A DNA stretch of 64,000 bases, taken from Mangrovimicrobium sediminis. GTDB lineage: Bacteria > Pseudomonadota > Gammaproteobacteria > Pseudomonadales > Halieaceae. The DNA is taken from the NCBI RefSeq assembly GCF_004745945.1, contig NZ_SRLE01000011.1, positions 124,001 to 188,000 of the forward strand, read 5' to 3'. This document shows positions 8,852 through 18,216 of this stretch, in pieces. Position 1 is the first letter of the stretch; every line of letters starts with the position of its first letter. The position numbers and the translations under genes were made by a program. Under the pieces are notes generated by a model, which saw nothing but the letters and a program-made list of their open reading frames with translations, made no database searches and was not told the DNA's origin.

Positions 8852-8951
8852 ACACGAATAGCGCTAAAATTTCGACAACCCTAGAGATATAGGACCACCC
8901 AGCGAGCTGTAATCTCAGGATGATTCGAGTAGTTTTTGTTTCTGGGCTGAT

Positions 8952-8973
8952 TCCTGGCTAACGCCAGCCAGGA
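8952..8973. other. 8-base-pair hairpin in the gap before the T4SS genes
   Basis: TCCTGGCT (8952-8959) and AGCCAGGA (8966-8973) form a perfect stem with a 6-base loop. It lies in the 273-base gap between the RqlI-type gene and the first T4SS gene. No run of T follows, so it is not a standard intrinsic terminator; it could be a weak terminator or a protein site. I see no other structure or gene in 8852-9124. Confidence 0.35.
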
Positions 8974-9124
8974 GTCCTCCCAGCAAGCACCCCAACGAAA
9001 CGCCACGTCTTCGTTTCAACATAGATCGATTTAAACCACACCACCCACCGAATTGATTTCCCATCGCCCATCCTAGCTAACTCTCGCACTATGCCCCGTA
9101 ACAAAACGCGGGAGCAGCAGTGCG

Positions 9125-9427
9125 ATGAAACGCCATCTCTGGCTACCTTCTTTTCTCCTCATTGTATTAATGACCCCGGTAATCGCTTCGGCGGATACCG
9201 GTGCCGAGCGCGACGCCCTCGCAAAGGTCATCCATGATCTGAATGCCCTTGAGGCGGCTATAAAACAGGCCGAGGCGAATGCCAATCCGGATTCCCGTAT
9301 CCGCTTTCGTTATGACTGGCTGCGTCAGGATCTGAAACAGATCAAGGAAGGTATCCAGGCCCACATCGACTCACCTCAGGCACACCCACGCTCGTTCCCG
9401 CCACTGCGCGGCGACTACCGTCGGTAG
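9125..9427 (+). CDS. RAQPRD-family ICE conjugation protein
   Basis: A 100-residue secreted protein that opens the T4SS operon. It has a clear signal peptide (MKRHLWLPSFLLIVLMTPVIASA), then a helical region, and ends in PQAHPRSFPPLRGDYRR, the modified form of the arginine/proline motif that names the RAQPRD family (TIGR01690). Its role is periplasmic and not defined biochemically. Position at the head of the mating-pair cluster matches other ICEs of this class. The start follows GGGAGCAGCAGTGCG, a reasonable ribosome site. Confidence 0.88.
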   Translation: MKRHLWLPSFLLIVLMTPVIASADTGAERDALAKVIHDLNALEAAIKQAEANANPDSRIRFRYDWLRQDLKQIKEGIQAHIDSPQAHPRSFPPLRGDYRR

Positions 9428-9436
9428 GCCCTGCTC

Positions 9437-9667
9437 ATGACCGCTGCACAACATGCTGCATTCCAAGCTGGGTCCGGTATTACACCTGCGACCCTGTTGA
9501 CTGCCATTGCATCGATCGTCCTGGTACTGGCCTTTGTCTGGGTTATTTGGGTTTCCATCGGCACATTTCGAGCCTGGCACGAAGGGCAGGCTACGGTCTT
9601 TGATCTCACCTGGAGCACGCTGAGGGCGAGCATAGTGTTGATGGTTCTGGGTTTCTATTTGCGGTGA
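9437..9667 (+). CDS. TIGR03758-family small membrane protein (DUF3262)
   Basis: This 76-residue protein has two hydrophobic segments (about residues 18-42 and 58-75), as expected for the DUF3262/TIGR03758 family that always sits between RAQPRD and the TIGR03745 gene. It probably is an inner-membrane pilin-like or channel component of the T4SS. It starts 10 bases after the preceding stop. Assignment rests on size, topology and position. Confidence 0.85.
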   Translation: MTAAQHAAFQAGSGITPATLLTAIASIVLVLAFVWVIWVSIGTFRAWHEGQATVFDLTWSTLRASIVLMVLGFYLR

Positions 9668-9764
9668 GTCCCTTGACGCAACTCGGTCTGGACGAGCGGC
9701 GTGCCGCAATGGGATGCGGGGATGATCCCCATTTTAATCAGCGTTACAAGAGAGGACATTGGTT

Positions 9765-10142
9765 ATGGATACATCAAACACACGATGTGGATTCAGGCAA
9801 AAGCGCGGGTGCTTCCGGGCTCTATTGCTGGCGACAGCGGCAGCGCTATTTCCTGTACCGCTTTGGGCGGTACTGCCGACGCCGGTGGCGCCAAGCACAG
9901 CGCCGGCCGCGGGTGACTGGATTGGCCTGATCCAGGGCTATATCAAAGACGGTGGTCTCGTACTGGGTCTGGCTATCGCAGTGCTTGGCTTCCTCTGGAT
10001 CGCCTATCTGGGCTTCGCCAAATTCAACGAGGCACGCCAGGGCAAGGCGGAATGGGCTGAGGTGGGCGTGCTGGGCATTGTCGGAGCGATAGTCCTGATA
10101 TTTGCCAGCTACCTCCTTACTGAAGCGGCCGGTGTCATTTGA
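9765..10142 (+). CDS. TIGR03745-family membrane protein (DUF2976)
   Basis: A protein of about 125 residues with an N-terminal signal-like segment (LLLATAAALFPVPLWA) and two further membrane spans (LVLGLAIAVLGFLWIAYLGF and VLGIVGAIVLIFASYLL). This is the VirB2/TraA-like pilin arrangement seen in DUF2976 proteins. The ATG at 9765 has AGAGGA 8 bases upstream; the in-frame TTG two codons earlier is less likely. A 97-base gap before the gene carries no other reading frame that I trust. Confidence 0.85.
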   Translation: MDTSNTRCGFRQKRGCFRALLLATAAALFPVPLWAVLPTPVAPSTAPAAGDWIGLIQGYIKDGGLVLGLAIAVLGFLWIAYLGFAKFNEARQGKAEWAEVGVLGIVGAIVLIFASYLLTEAAGVI

Positions 10143-10174
10143 GGCGCTGTACGCAAAGCCGCGGAGGAAAAGCG

Positions 10175-10551
10175 ATGTCCAACGACCATGACGTTCTGGC
10201 GGATCGGCTGAATGCCGAGCCCGCCATTTTCAAAGGTTGCTCATCCTCGGAGCTGGGCACGATTGTGGGACTGGCTATAGCTGTGTGGTTGCCCCTCAGC
10301 TTGTTACTCGCCTGGTTGCTTGGCGCCATCACCATGGGGTTTGGCATCGCCGGTGTCGGTGTGGTGGCGACAGTGGTTGCCTTAGCCACGCTGTTTCAGC
10401 GGATCAAGCGTGGACGGCCTGAGGGATATTACCAGCAATGGTTGCGTATTCGGCTGCAGGCTCTGGGCTATCTCGTGCACCGTGGGTGTTACGCTCGGGG
10501 GCATGGGACGTCGGGAGGACGCAGCATGCGCCGTTATCGTCTCGAGATTGA
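10175..10551 (+). pseudogene. TIGR03750-family protein (DUF3487), apparently frameshifted by one base
   Basis: The N-terminal 97 residues (from the ATG at 10175, with GGAGG upstream) are a typical DUF3487 inner-membrane protein: LADRLNAEPAIFKGCSSSELG, two membrane spans, then FQRIKRGRPEGYYQQWLRIRL. At the GGG run 10465-10467 the frame stops matching the family. Reading one frame over gives LSRAPWVLRSGAWDVGR, the expected C-terminus, with a stop at 10549-10551. Restoring one G (CTG GGG CTA) would give an intact protein of about 125 residues. As written, the frame continues through the ATG of the next gene and makes a 341-residue fusion ending at 11200. It may be a real mutation, a sequencing error or, less likely, a functional fusion. 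Confidence 0.75.
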
Positions 10552-11200
10552 TAACGTCCGCGCACACCTCCGCTCTCTATGGATTGTCATCGGTTTGCAA
10601 GGGCTAATAATCCTCGCGCTCTGGATTGGCTGGAGTCAGGCACCGAAGCAATTGCGGGTCTATGTGCCGCCGGATCTTCGCTCTGGAGCAGTCCTGGCGG
10701 CGGAGGAGGTGCCTCCGGCCAATGTCTATGCGTTCGCGTTCTACATCTTTCAGCAGCTCAATCGCTGGTCTGAAAATGGTGCAACGGATTATGGCCACGC
10801 AATTTTCCGCATCTCGCCTTACCTCACACCGCGCTATCGCAATGATTTAATAGCCGATATGGAGCTGAAAGCGCGTCGCGGTGAGTTGGCATTCCGGGTG
10901 CGGGGCGTGCATGAAGTACCCGGCCACGGCTACGAGGAGCGCCGGGTCGATGTGTTGTCAGCCGATGTTTGGGTGGTGTGGCTGGATCTGGATTTGCTGG
11001 AGTCCGTGAAAGGTATGACCGTCAAGCAAACCAGTATTCGCTATCCCATCCGCGTGGTGCGCCAGGCGATCGACCCTGAAACTAACCCTTGGGGTCTGGC
11101 ACTGGATGGTTATGGCGCCGATGGCCCACGCCGTCTCAGTAAAGCCGATCTGTCGGAGTCCGACTCAGACGGTGCAGCGGTCGACAAGGAGCCTTCGTAA
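10526..11200 (+). CDS. TIGR03746-family T4SS protein (DUF2895, TraE/VirB8-like position)
   Basis: A 224-residue inner-membrane protein with one N-terminal span (SLWIVIGLQGLIILALWIG) and a periplasmic domain with the family pattern KQLRVYVPPDLRSG, NVYAFAFYIFQQLNRW and TSIRYPIRVVRQAIDPETNPWGLALDGY. I place the start at the ATG 10526, preceded by GGGAGGA. In sister elements it overlaps the end of the DUF3487 gene in another frame. Here it is also in frame with the 5' part of that gene because of the apparent deletion near 10466. Fusion at the N-terminus could affect membrane insertion if independent initiation is weak. Confidence 0.88.
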   Translation: MRRYRLEIDNVRAHLRSLWIVIGLQGLIILALWIGWSQAPKQLRVYVPPDLRSGAVLAAEEVPPANVYAFAFYIFQQLNRWSENGATDYGHAIFRISPYLTPRYRNDLIADMELKARRGELAFRVRGVHEVPGHGYEERRVDVLSADVWVVWLDLDLLESVKGMTVKQTSIRYPIRVVRQAIDPETNPWGLALDGYGADGPRRLSKADLSESDSDGAAVDKEPS

Positions 11201-12051
11201 TGCCTGCCTCACACTATTCCACGCCAAGCCAGTGGATTATCTTAGTTCTGTTCTGGGTTCTTTCTGTTTCCAGTATTCAAGTTGCTGCGACACAAGAGAC
11301 ACCCTCCCGTGTCGATGAGATCGTCCCGACTGGCCTGGAGCGTGTGGTCTGGCGCAAAACACCGATCGCCATTCCGTTGGTCGTGGGCGAGGAGCGGCTG
11401 ATCCATTTTCCCGGCTCGGTGAGTATTGGCCTGCCGCAGGCGCTGACCTCAACCCTGCGCAGCCAGAGCATCAACGGTACGCTCTACCTACTGGCGGGAC
11501 AGCCATTCGAATCGACCCGTGTGATGGTGCGCTCTGAGAACGGCGGCCCCTTGTTTGTTCTCGATATTTCGGCAGCGTTGAACCTCGATGAACGACCCAC
11601 ACTCCCTGACGTGCAGGTGGTGTTGGATACGATTGAAGCGGAGGCGGAGGATGTGCCTTCTTATACTGTCACTGCCAACCAATTCAATCAATGGGGCTAC
11701 GTCGCATTAACCCGCTTCGCGGCGCAACAGCTCTATGCACCCGAAAGACTCATACCCAATGTGCCGGGGGTGGTCGCCATACCCGTCAAAGATGCCCCTG
11801 TCGACCTACTTCGTGGCGGTAGCGTTGAAGCTGTGCTCGTGGCGGCCTGGAAGGCGGGATTGCGGTATGTCACAGCAGTGAGGCTGACCAATCAGACTTC
11901 CAAGCCGGTCATCCTGGATCCCCGCGAACTCCGCGGTGCCTGGTTGGCCGCTACATTTCAGCACAATCGTCTACTGCCCTCGGGAAGTGACGCAGATACC
12001 TCGGCAGTGTATCTGATCTCTGATCGGACCTTCGACGTGGCCCTTTGGTAA
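11200..12051 (+). CDS. TIGR03749-family T4SS protein (DUF3438)
   Basis: A 283-residue exported protein with a signal peptide (ILVLFWVLSVSSIQVAA) and a beta-rich body. The ERVVWRKTPIAIPLVVGEERLI segment is characteristic, as is the C-terminal ELRGAWLAATFQHNRL. It occupies the TraK/VirB9-like position and probably forms part of the outer-membrane core complex. Its ATG overlaps the stop of the upstream gene (TAATG at 11198). Nothing is unusual in length. Confidence 0.88.
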   Translation: MPASHYSTPSQWIILVLFWVLSVSSIQVAATQETPSRVDEIVPTGLERVVWRKTPIAIPLVVGEERLIHFPGSVSIGLPQALTSTLRSQSINGTLYLLAGQPFESTRVMVRSENGGPLFVLDISAALNLDERPTLPDVQVVLDTIEAEAEDVPSYTVTANQFNQWGYVALTRFAAQQLYAPERLIPNVPGVVAIPVKDAPVDLLRGGSVEAVLVAAWKAGLRYVTAVRLTNQTSKPVILDPRELRGAWLAATFQHNRLLPSGSDADTSAVYLISDRTFDVALW

Positions 12052-12066
12052 GGAGGGACGGGTAGC

Positions 12067-13503
12067 ATGTCGATGGTCACCAGCAACCGCTTATTACCCC
12101 TTCTCGCCGGCTCGGTGCTGCTTCTAACGGCTATGGTGGCCATCGAGTCCTGCTCACCCGATGCGGCACAGCCGCAACTGTTAGATGCGGTACCGCGGGC
12201 GCCCAAACCGGATGCCGATACACCGGCCGACACGATCAAGACCTTGACGGCCAATGTCAGCGCCATGACCTCGGAGCTCAATGCTCTGCGGAGAGATAAC
12301 AGCGCGCTGAAACAGGAAAATCGCGATCTGATCAAAGACCGTAAGCAGATCGAAAACAATGTGCTGTCCCGATTGGAGCAATCGCTGGCTTCGAAGCGGG
12401 CGGACACGGACCCTCAGGCCTCGACGTCAGCCGTCGCGGCATTAACCGCCAGGGTAGACGCCCTGGCGAGCCGCTACGGTAACTCGGGCAATCCGTCACC
12501 CACAGTAGGTTCCGACATTCCCGTCGGACTCGGCCTGGATGGTGTGAGATCCGCAACTCCGGATTTGGAAGCGCTGGTGTGGATCAGCCCCCTGGAGATT
12601 GCATCATCACCCGACAGTGACCAGGCATCATTGTTCGACCGCTACAGCCGTACAGGGCGCACCGCGCTGGATCAGGCGAGCCCGTCAGTTCAGTCACTGG
12701 TGGACAAAGGTGGCGCAGCGCTCAATCCGTCGTTGCCGGTCTATACCGTGCCACGGAACGCAACCCTGATCGGTTCCACCGGCATGACCGCCCTGGTGGG
12801 GCGGGTACCAATTCAGGGGCAGGTCCGAGACCCCATGCCCTTCAAAGTGATCACCGGCAAGGAAAACCTGGCCGCCAACGGACTGCGGATCCCGGGTGTC
12901 GAAGGCATGATCTGGAGCGGCACCGCTGTTGGTGACTGGACGTTGTCCTGTGTGACCGGGACATTGGAGTCGGTGACTTTCGTGTTCGAGGACGGCACCA
13001 TTCAAACCCTTTCCAGTGATGATAGATCCAGCGGCGGCAATCAGCTAGGTGGTTCCAGTGGAAGCAGCAATCGACCGCTGGGCTGGATTTCCGATGCGCA
13101 AGGCATCCCCTGTATCACCGGTGAGCGCAAGACCAACGCGCCGGCATTTCTGGCCCAACGCATTGGCGTGATGGCGCTCGAAGCCGCCGGAGAAGCCGCC
13201 GCGCAGGCTGAAACCACCACCTTGATCAATGACTCGGGTAATGCCACCAGCGTGGTCTCCGGTGAGACAGGTCAATACATCCTGGGCAAAACCCTGAGCG
13301 GGGGCAGCGACGAAGTGGCGAAGTGGTTGTGGGAGCGCCAGGCGCAAAGTTTCGATGCGGTCTTCGTGCCCGCGGGCGTCGAGCTGGCGATCCATGTCGA
13401 CCACGAACTTCCCATCGATTTCCATTCCAATGGCAGGAAACTCCATCATGAAACGACTCTCTTCGGACAAGCGACGACTACCACCGCTTCTGGTCTTGAT
13501 TAG
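12067..13503 (+). CDS. TIGR03752-family T4SS protein (TraB/VirB10-like)
   Basis: This 478-residue protein has an N-terminal membrane anchor (LLPLLAGSVLLLTAMVAI), then a coiled coil of about 50 residues (about 58-105, MTSELNALRRDNSALKQENR). The body resembles TraB/VirB10, with VGRVPIQGQV and MIWSGTAVGDW. Such proteins span inner and outer membranes and couple ATP use to channel opening. GGAGGGACGGGTAGC precedes the ATG. The 3' end overlaps the lipoprotein gene by 56 bases, which is common here. Confidence 0.9.
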   Translation: MSMVTSNRLLPLLAGSVLLLTAMVAIESCSPDAAQPQLLDAVPRAPKPDADTPADTIKTLTANVSAMTSELNALRRDNSALKQENRDLIKDRKQIENNVLSRLEQSLASKRADTDPQASTSAVAALTARVDALASRYGNSGNPSPTVGSDIPVGLGLDGVRSATPDLEALVWISPLEIASSPDSDQASLFDRYSRTGRTALDQASPSVQSLVDKGGAALNPSLPVYTVPRNATLIGSTGMTALVGRVPIQGQVRDPMPFKVITGKENLAANGLRIPGVEGMIWSGTAVGDWTLSCVTGTLESVTFVFEDGTIQTLSSDDRSSGGNQLGGSSGSSNRPLGWISDAQGIPCITGERKTNAPAFLAQRIGVMALEAAGEAAAQAETTTLINDSGNATSVVSGETGQYILGKTLSGGSDEVAKWLWERQAQSFDAVFVPAGVELAIHVDHELPIDFHSNGRKLHHETTLFGQATTTTASGLD

Positions 13504-13906
13504 CGGTTTGACGGTCGGCTGTGCCGGTACCAAGGAAACCGTTTTGCCACAGGACGGCCCGACCATGAAGTCCATCTACGATCAGCACATGGTCGATGTT
13601 CAGCGGTCCGATCAGCGACGCGCCATGGGTGGTCAGCCATTACCGCAATCCGGCTTCGAGCACTACCGCGGTTTTGTGAGGGAAGCAGCCAACGAAATCG
13701 ACACCGTTTTTCCGCGCCTGCCCAATCCCACGCTGGTGATGTACATCTTTCCCCACCTGTCAGGCCGTGAGCGCACGCCGGTACCGGGGTATGTCACCAC
13801 CTTTCCATTTTACGAAACGGTGGAGTACGCATTACCGGGAGAAGTGTCGGGTGAGGTGTCCCCAGCGCCACCTTCGACCGCCGATCCCACTCAGCCAGAC
13901 AGATAG
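13448..13906 (+). CDS. TIGR03751-family conjugative lipoprotein (TraV-like)
   Basis: A 152-residue lipoprotein. From the ATG at 13448 it reads MKRLSSDKRRLPPLLVLISG followed by a lipobox LTVGC, so the mature N-terminus would be the cysteine at about residue 25. The remaining sequence (SIYDQHMVDVQRSDQRRAMG, PNPTLVMYIFPH) fits the family, which occupies the outer-membrane core like TraV/VirB7. An upstream in-frame ATG at 13355 lies deep in the previous gene and would destroy the signal peptide. The C-terminal proline-rich tail is probably disordered. Confidence 0.87.
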   Translation: MKRLSSDKRRLPPLLVLISGLTVGCAGTKETVLPQDGPTMKSIYDQHMVDVQRSDQRRAMGGQPLPQSGFEHYRGFVREAANEIDTVFPRLPNPTLVMYIFPHLSGRERTPVPGYVTTFPFYETVEYALPGEVSGEVSPAPPSTADPTQPDR

Positions 13907-13919
13907 GCAGGATTGCCCG

Positions 13920-16646
13920 ATGCGAGCGAAGAAATCCGATCAGGGCGATGATGCGCCATTAACCAGCGCGTCGATCAAACGGCAGTACGAGCGACCCCCG
14001 TCCTTCACCGATCTGTTGCCCTGGATGGAATACTTCCCTGAGAGCAAAGCCTTTTTGTTGGAGGATGGTATCAGCATGGGCGCGCTGTTCGAGGTAACCC
14101 CGATCGGCTGTGAAGCCAGGACGCCGGTGTTTATGTCGCAACTGCGGGATGCGATCCAGATCGCCATCAATGAATCGATCCCTGAGCGGGATGACGCGCC
14201 CTGGGTGTTACAGATTTATGTGCAGGATGAGCCCCGGCTGCATCGTTTCAATGCGTTGATGGAACACTATCCGCCGCCTGCGGTTCGCGCATCCGACTAT
14301 TCACAGTATTACCAATCTGTGATGGCCAGCCACCTGCAGGCGATCTCGAGGGCGGGGGGCTTGTTTGAGGACACCACCGTGACTGGCTCTCGCTGGCAGG
14401 GACAGCAACGCCGCATTCGTGTGGTGCTTTACCGCCGCCTCAGAAACAACGGTAAATCCCCTTCGATGCTGGAAATGGAAGAGGCTCTTAATGATGTGGC
14501 CATCAAATGGATCGCCTCGCTGGCCTCGGTGGGCATCAAAGCCAGGCGGGCCGATGGCCAGGCCTTCTATGAGTGGCTACTGCCCTGGTTCAATCCCCGA
14601 CCGGGCGTGGCCTGTGGTGATCCGCAAACCCTGCTGCAGATTGCACCCTATCCCGGGGATGAAAATCTGCCATTCGGGTACGATTTCGCCGAGCAACTGA
14701 CCCTGTCGATGCCGCGCTCCGATGAGGCCACGGCGAGCTGGATGTTCGACAACATGCCCCACACCGTCGTGACCGTGCAAAGCCTTCGGCGCACACCGGA
14801 TATTGGGCATTTCACCGCCGAGCGCCAGGCCGGGGACCAGGTATTCTCGTTATTTGACCGGCTGCCCGAGCATACGGTCATGGCCATGAGCATCACCATC
14901 AAACCCCAGGACACGACCCGTAACCACATTGCCCAGATCAAGCGCGCCGCGGTGGGGGATTCGGCGGAAGCATCCATCACACGGGAGGATGCCGAACAGG
15001 TCGAGCGGGAGATGGCGCAGGGCAACAAACTCTACCCCGTAAACCTGGCATTCTACGTGCGCGGTGAGGATCACAAAGCCTTGCGAGCCAATTTGAATCG
15101 GCTCAATGCGCTGCTTCTGCCCAATGGCCTGCAACCGATCACCCAGGAAGCGGACTTGCTGGCACTGGACAGTTATATCCGCAACCTGCCCATGGCCTTT
15201 GACGTGGAGTTGGACAAGTCACGGCGCCGGTCGCGCCTGATTTTCTCCCGCCATATCGCCAATCTGGTGCCGTTCTACGGGCGCTCACGTGGGACGGGCC
15301 ATCCGGGCATGGTGTTCTATAACCGCGGCGCCGAGCCCCTGGTGTTTGACCCGCTGCACCGGGATGACCGCAAGAAGAACGCCCACATGCTGATTCTGGG
15401 GCCGACCGGGGCGGGGAAGTCAGCGCTGTTGGTGTATTTGCTGCAACAGATGATGGCGCGCCACCGGCCCCGCGTCTTCATCATCGAAGCGGGAGGCTCG
15501 TTCTCCCTGTTGGGGCAGCACTTTGCCGGCCACGATCTATCGGTCAATCAGATCACCCTTAATCCCAACGTCGACGTCAGCCTGCCGCCGTTCGCCGATG
15601 CGCTGCGCCTGCTGGAGCGGCGCCAGTCGTTCAACCCCCTGGATGTCAACGATACGGCTATCGAATCGTCACTGGATGAAGAGGATGTGGAGGACGAGGG
15701 CGGCAACCGGGATATTCTCGGTGAAATGGAGATTGCCGCGCGCATCATGATCACCGGCGGCGACGAGCGCGAGGATGCCCGCTTGACCCGAGCAGACCGG
15801 CTATTGATCCGTAATGCCATATTCCTCGCCGCGAAAACGGTGAAAGAGACAAGTCGAACACAGGTGATTACCCAGGATGTCGTTGAGGCCTTCCGGGACA
15901 TTGCCGCAAATCGTGAACTCCCTGAACACCGACGCAACCGTGCTCTGGAGATGGGCGATGGCATGGCGCTGTTCTGCTCGGGGCTGGCGGGGCATTTCTT
16001 TAACCGGCCGGGGCAGTCCTGGCCGGAAGCCGATGTCACCATCCTCGAAATGGGCATGCTGGCCCGCGAAGGTTACGAGGATCAGCTCACTGTCGCCTAC
16101 TTGTCGATGATGAGCCACATCAACGACCTGGTGGAACGTCACCAACACGACGATCGCCCCACGCTGGTGGTCACCGACGAGGGCCATATCATCACCACCA
16201 ACCCCCTGCTGGCGCGCTATGTGGTCAAGATTACCAAGATGTGGCGCAAGCTCGGCGCCTGGTTCTGGATCGCCACCCAGAACCTGGAGGACTTCCCGGA
16301 TGCCAGCCGTAAAATGCTCAATATGATGGAGTGGTGGCTCTGCCTGGTGATCCCGAAAGAAGAAGTGGAGCAAATCGCCCGCTTCAAGGATCTGAATGAT
16401 GAGCAGCGTAACCTGCTGCTCTCAGCGCGCAAGGAGCCAGGGAAATACGTGGAAGGCGTGGTGCTGGCCGACAAGGTCGAAGCCCTGTTCCGCAATGTCC
16501 CGCCGGCCCTGTCTCTGGCGCTGGCCATGACCGAAAAACACGAGAAGGCCGAGCGTGCGGCCATTATGCGCGAAAAGAACTGCACTGAGCTGGAGGCGGT
16601 TTACGAGATTGCCAGACGTATCGAGGAATCGCGCAAGCGGGAGTAG
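13920..16646 (+). CDS. TIGR03744-family conjugative transfer ATPase (VirB4/TraC-like)
   Basis: The 908-residue ATPase powers pilus assembly and substrate transfer at the cytoplasmic face of the T4SS. Walker A is LGPTGAGKSALLV (about residue 491) and Walker B is LVVTDEGHII (about 749), followed by the arginine-rich ATQNLEDFPDASRKMLNMMEWW segment typical of VirB4 proteins. The ATG at 13920 (MRAKKSDQG) fits, while the 51 extra residues from an earlier ATG overlap the lipoprotein gene and look unrelated. It is full length for the family. Confidence 0.94.
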   Translation: MRAKKSDQGDDAPLTSASIKRQYERPPSFTDLLPWMEYFPESKAFLLEDGISMGALFEVTPIGCEARTPVFMSQLRDAIQIAINESIPERDDAPWVLQIYVQDEPRLHRFNALMEHYPPPAVRASDYSQYYQSVMASHLQAISRAGGLFEDTTVTGSRWQGQQRRIRVVLYRRLRNNGKSPSMLEMEEALNDVAIKWIASLASVGIKARRADGQAFYEWLLPWFNPRPGVACGDPQTLLQIAPYPGDENLPFGYDFAEQLTLSMPRSDEATASWMFDNMPHTVVTVQSLRRTPDIGHFTAERQAGDQVFSLFDRLPEHTVMAMSITIKPQDTTRNHIAQIKRAAVGDSAEASITREDAEQVEREMAQGNKLYPVNLAFYVRGEDHKALRANLNRLNALLLPNGLQPITQEADLLALDSYIRNLPMAFDVELDKSRRRSRLIFSRHIANLVPFYGRSRGTGHPGMVFYNRGAEPLVFDPLHRDDRKKNAHMLILGPTGAGKSALLVYLLQQMMARHRPRVFIIEAGGSFSLLGQHFAGHDLSVNQITLNPNVDVSLPPFADALRLLERRQSFNPLDVNDTAIESSLDEEDVEDEGGNRDILGEMEIAARIMITGGDEREDARLTRADRLLIRNAIFLAAKTVKETSRTQVITQDVVEAFRDIAANRELPEHRRNRALEMGDGMALFCSGLAGHFFNRPGQSWPEADVTILEMGMLAREGYEDQLTVAYLSMMSHINDLVERHQHDDRPTLVVTDEGHIITTNPLLARYVVKITKMWRKLGAWFWIATQNLEDFPDASRKMLNMMEWWLCLVIPKEEVEQIARFKDLNDEQRNLLLSARKEPGKYVEGVVLADKVEALFRNVPPALSLALAMTEKHEKAERAAIMREKNCTELEAVYEIARRIEESRKRE

Positions 16647-16756
16647 GGCGGGGCAAAAACCACCACGTCTCTGGTCAGAGTTTGTCGTTTCCCCCCTGCC
16701 GGCAATCCCTCAGCATGAATACCTTGTCAACGGTATCTGAGGCTGGATGACCGCAG

Positions 16757-17194
16757 GTGAATACTCGTAATGCCCTCCGTCTTCTTTCAACCTGCTTCGT
16801 CGTGCTGTTTTATCAGCCGGTTGATGCGAGCGAGCTCCCAGGTTCGATCGAGGTTTTCACCGATTCCTTCCACCCAGTTCAGAGCGATGCTGATGCTACC
16901 TCCGTGTACGTGATAGATCGTATCGACCGACTGCAGCAGGAACTCTCCAACGGTTTACCCGCGGATCCCGACACCGCAAAGCAGGTGGCGCTACGGCACC
17001 TGCAGCGCGTGGATGCCAGGCTCAGTGGTGAACTGGAAACTGCCGCTACCGGACTGGTCAAGGCGATGCAGTATGGCCTTGATGGCCATCCCGCCATTGT
17101 CTTCGATGGCAAGTTTGTCGTGTACGGCATGACCGACCTTGTCGCGGCAACTGAACTGTATCGGGAATGGCGGGCTGGAGTGCGTCGCCCATGA
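16757..17194 (+). CDS. TIGR03757-family ICE protein (DUF1525)
   Basis: A 145-residue exported protein with signal peptide LLSTCFVVLFYQPVDAS and the family opening SIEVFTDSFHPV. The thioredoxin-like region may support folding or pilus assembly (TrbC/thioredoxin-like position next to TraU); this is inferred. The only plausible start is GTG at 16757 after a 110-base gap, which otherwise holds nothing I recognise. Its stop overlaps the next ATG (ATGA, 17191-17194). Confidence 0.85.
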   Translation: MNTRNALRLLSTCFVVLFYQPVDASELPGSIEVFTDSFHPVQSDADATSVYVIDRIDRLQQELSNGLPADPDTAKQVALRHLQRVDARLSGELETAATGLVKAMQYGLDGHPAIVFDGKFVVYGMTDLVAATELYREWRAGVRRP

Positions 17195-18216
17195 TGCGCA
17201 GTCTCCGCTGTTTCGGATCCATACTGCTGATGTGGACCTCCCTCATGGGGCATGCTGGAAACATCACTACCACGGAAATCGTGTCTCAAACCGCGAGTGC
17301 AGCACTGAGTTGTATGCGCTGGATGCCGGTGGGGATGTGCTTTTGGCTGCGCTGTTCCCTCTATGAATGCAATGTCGAGACCTCGATCAAGGTTGGCCAT
17401 TACCAGCCGGATGCGGTGGTGAGCAGCTACAACGATCTCGGCGGCAACCCCTGGACAGAGATCCGCAGTTTGCTTGGGGCTGCACAACATTCTGCCGCCA
17501 CGGGGCTGCTCGGCAGCCTGCTTAGCGTGCCCATAGAGAGCGCCGGGAATCGAACGGAAGGCGGGCAGGGCAACAGGGACCACCGCAATCTTATCTTCCG
17601 GGAGACCGATGTCATCGGGCATCCAGTGAGCGCGCTATCAGACATTGTCGCGGGTGCCGGTTACCTGTGCGAGTCCGAAACCATCTCCTTCTACCCTTAT
17701 TTCATGTCCAGTCTGGATGCGCTTTCCTGGCGGATGGAGATCCCGGAGATGTTCTACCCCGCCAGCTCGATTCCTGGTCTGCGAGAAATTGGCACCTGGC
17801 CGCTCCAGACCTGGGGTGGTGTGTACCCGAGAACGGGCTGGACAACGCAGGCTGAGGAGCCCAAGGCAGCGGCGATCAACGCACAACGCGCTGGGGATAT
17901 CGTGACGCGAGGCGGTCAACCGCACATTTACGACCAGATCTCGCCGTCCTCCAGCGCGGACCAGCGAATCTGGTCACCGGGCCCATTGGTTGAAGGCGAT
18001 CCAAGCACTGGCGAGTGGCAGATGCTGCTGCCTCGAGCTGAAGCTAGCTGCAGCGTATTTGGCACCAACGATCTGGCAAGCGCAGCGGGTTGGGGCGGTG
18101 GACGCGTCGACGAGGAGGGCGACTACGCCTGGAACCTTTGGCGGCCCTGCCAGTGCTGTGAACGGCAGGGTCAGTTCTTCCTGTACGACATCAACTGGAT
18201 CATCTACCCACCATGA
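17191..18216 (+). CDS. TIGR03756-family TraU-like protein
   Basis: A protein of about 341 residues with a signal peptide (CFGSILLMWTSLMGHAG). It is cysteine-rich, including CMRWMPVGMCFWLRCSLYEC near residue 42 and a C-terminal CQCCERQGQFFLYDINWI. These features match TraU, a periplasmic protein needed for DNA transfer in F-like systems and for the homologous ICE systems. The ATG at 17191 overlaps the previous stop; an upstream in-frame ATG at 17167 adds eight residues with no family support. Confidence 0.9.
   Translation: MMRSLRCFGSILLMWTSLMGHAGNITTTEIVSQTASAALSCMRWMPVGMCFWLRCSLYECNVETSIKVGHYQPDAVVSSYNDLGGNPWTEIRSLLGAAQHSAATGLLGSLLSVPIESAGNRTEGGQGNRDHRNLIFRETDVIGHPVSALSDIVAGAGYLCESETISFYPYFMSSLDALSWRMEIPEMFYPASSIPGLREIGTWPLQTWGGVYPRTGWTTQAEEPKAAAINAQRAGDIVTRGGQPHIYDQISPSSSADQRIWSPGPLVEGDPSTGEWQMLLPRAEASCSVFGTNDLASAAGWGGGRVDEEGDYAWNLWRPCQCCERQGQFFLYDINWIIYPP

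Noticed and set aside
8952-8973. Hairpin considered as a transcription terminator
   Set aside because: The stem is good, but no T-run follows, so I list it only as a structure.
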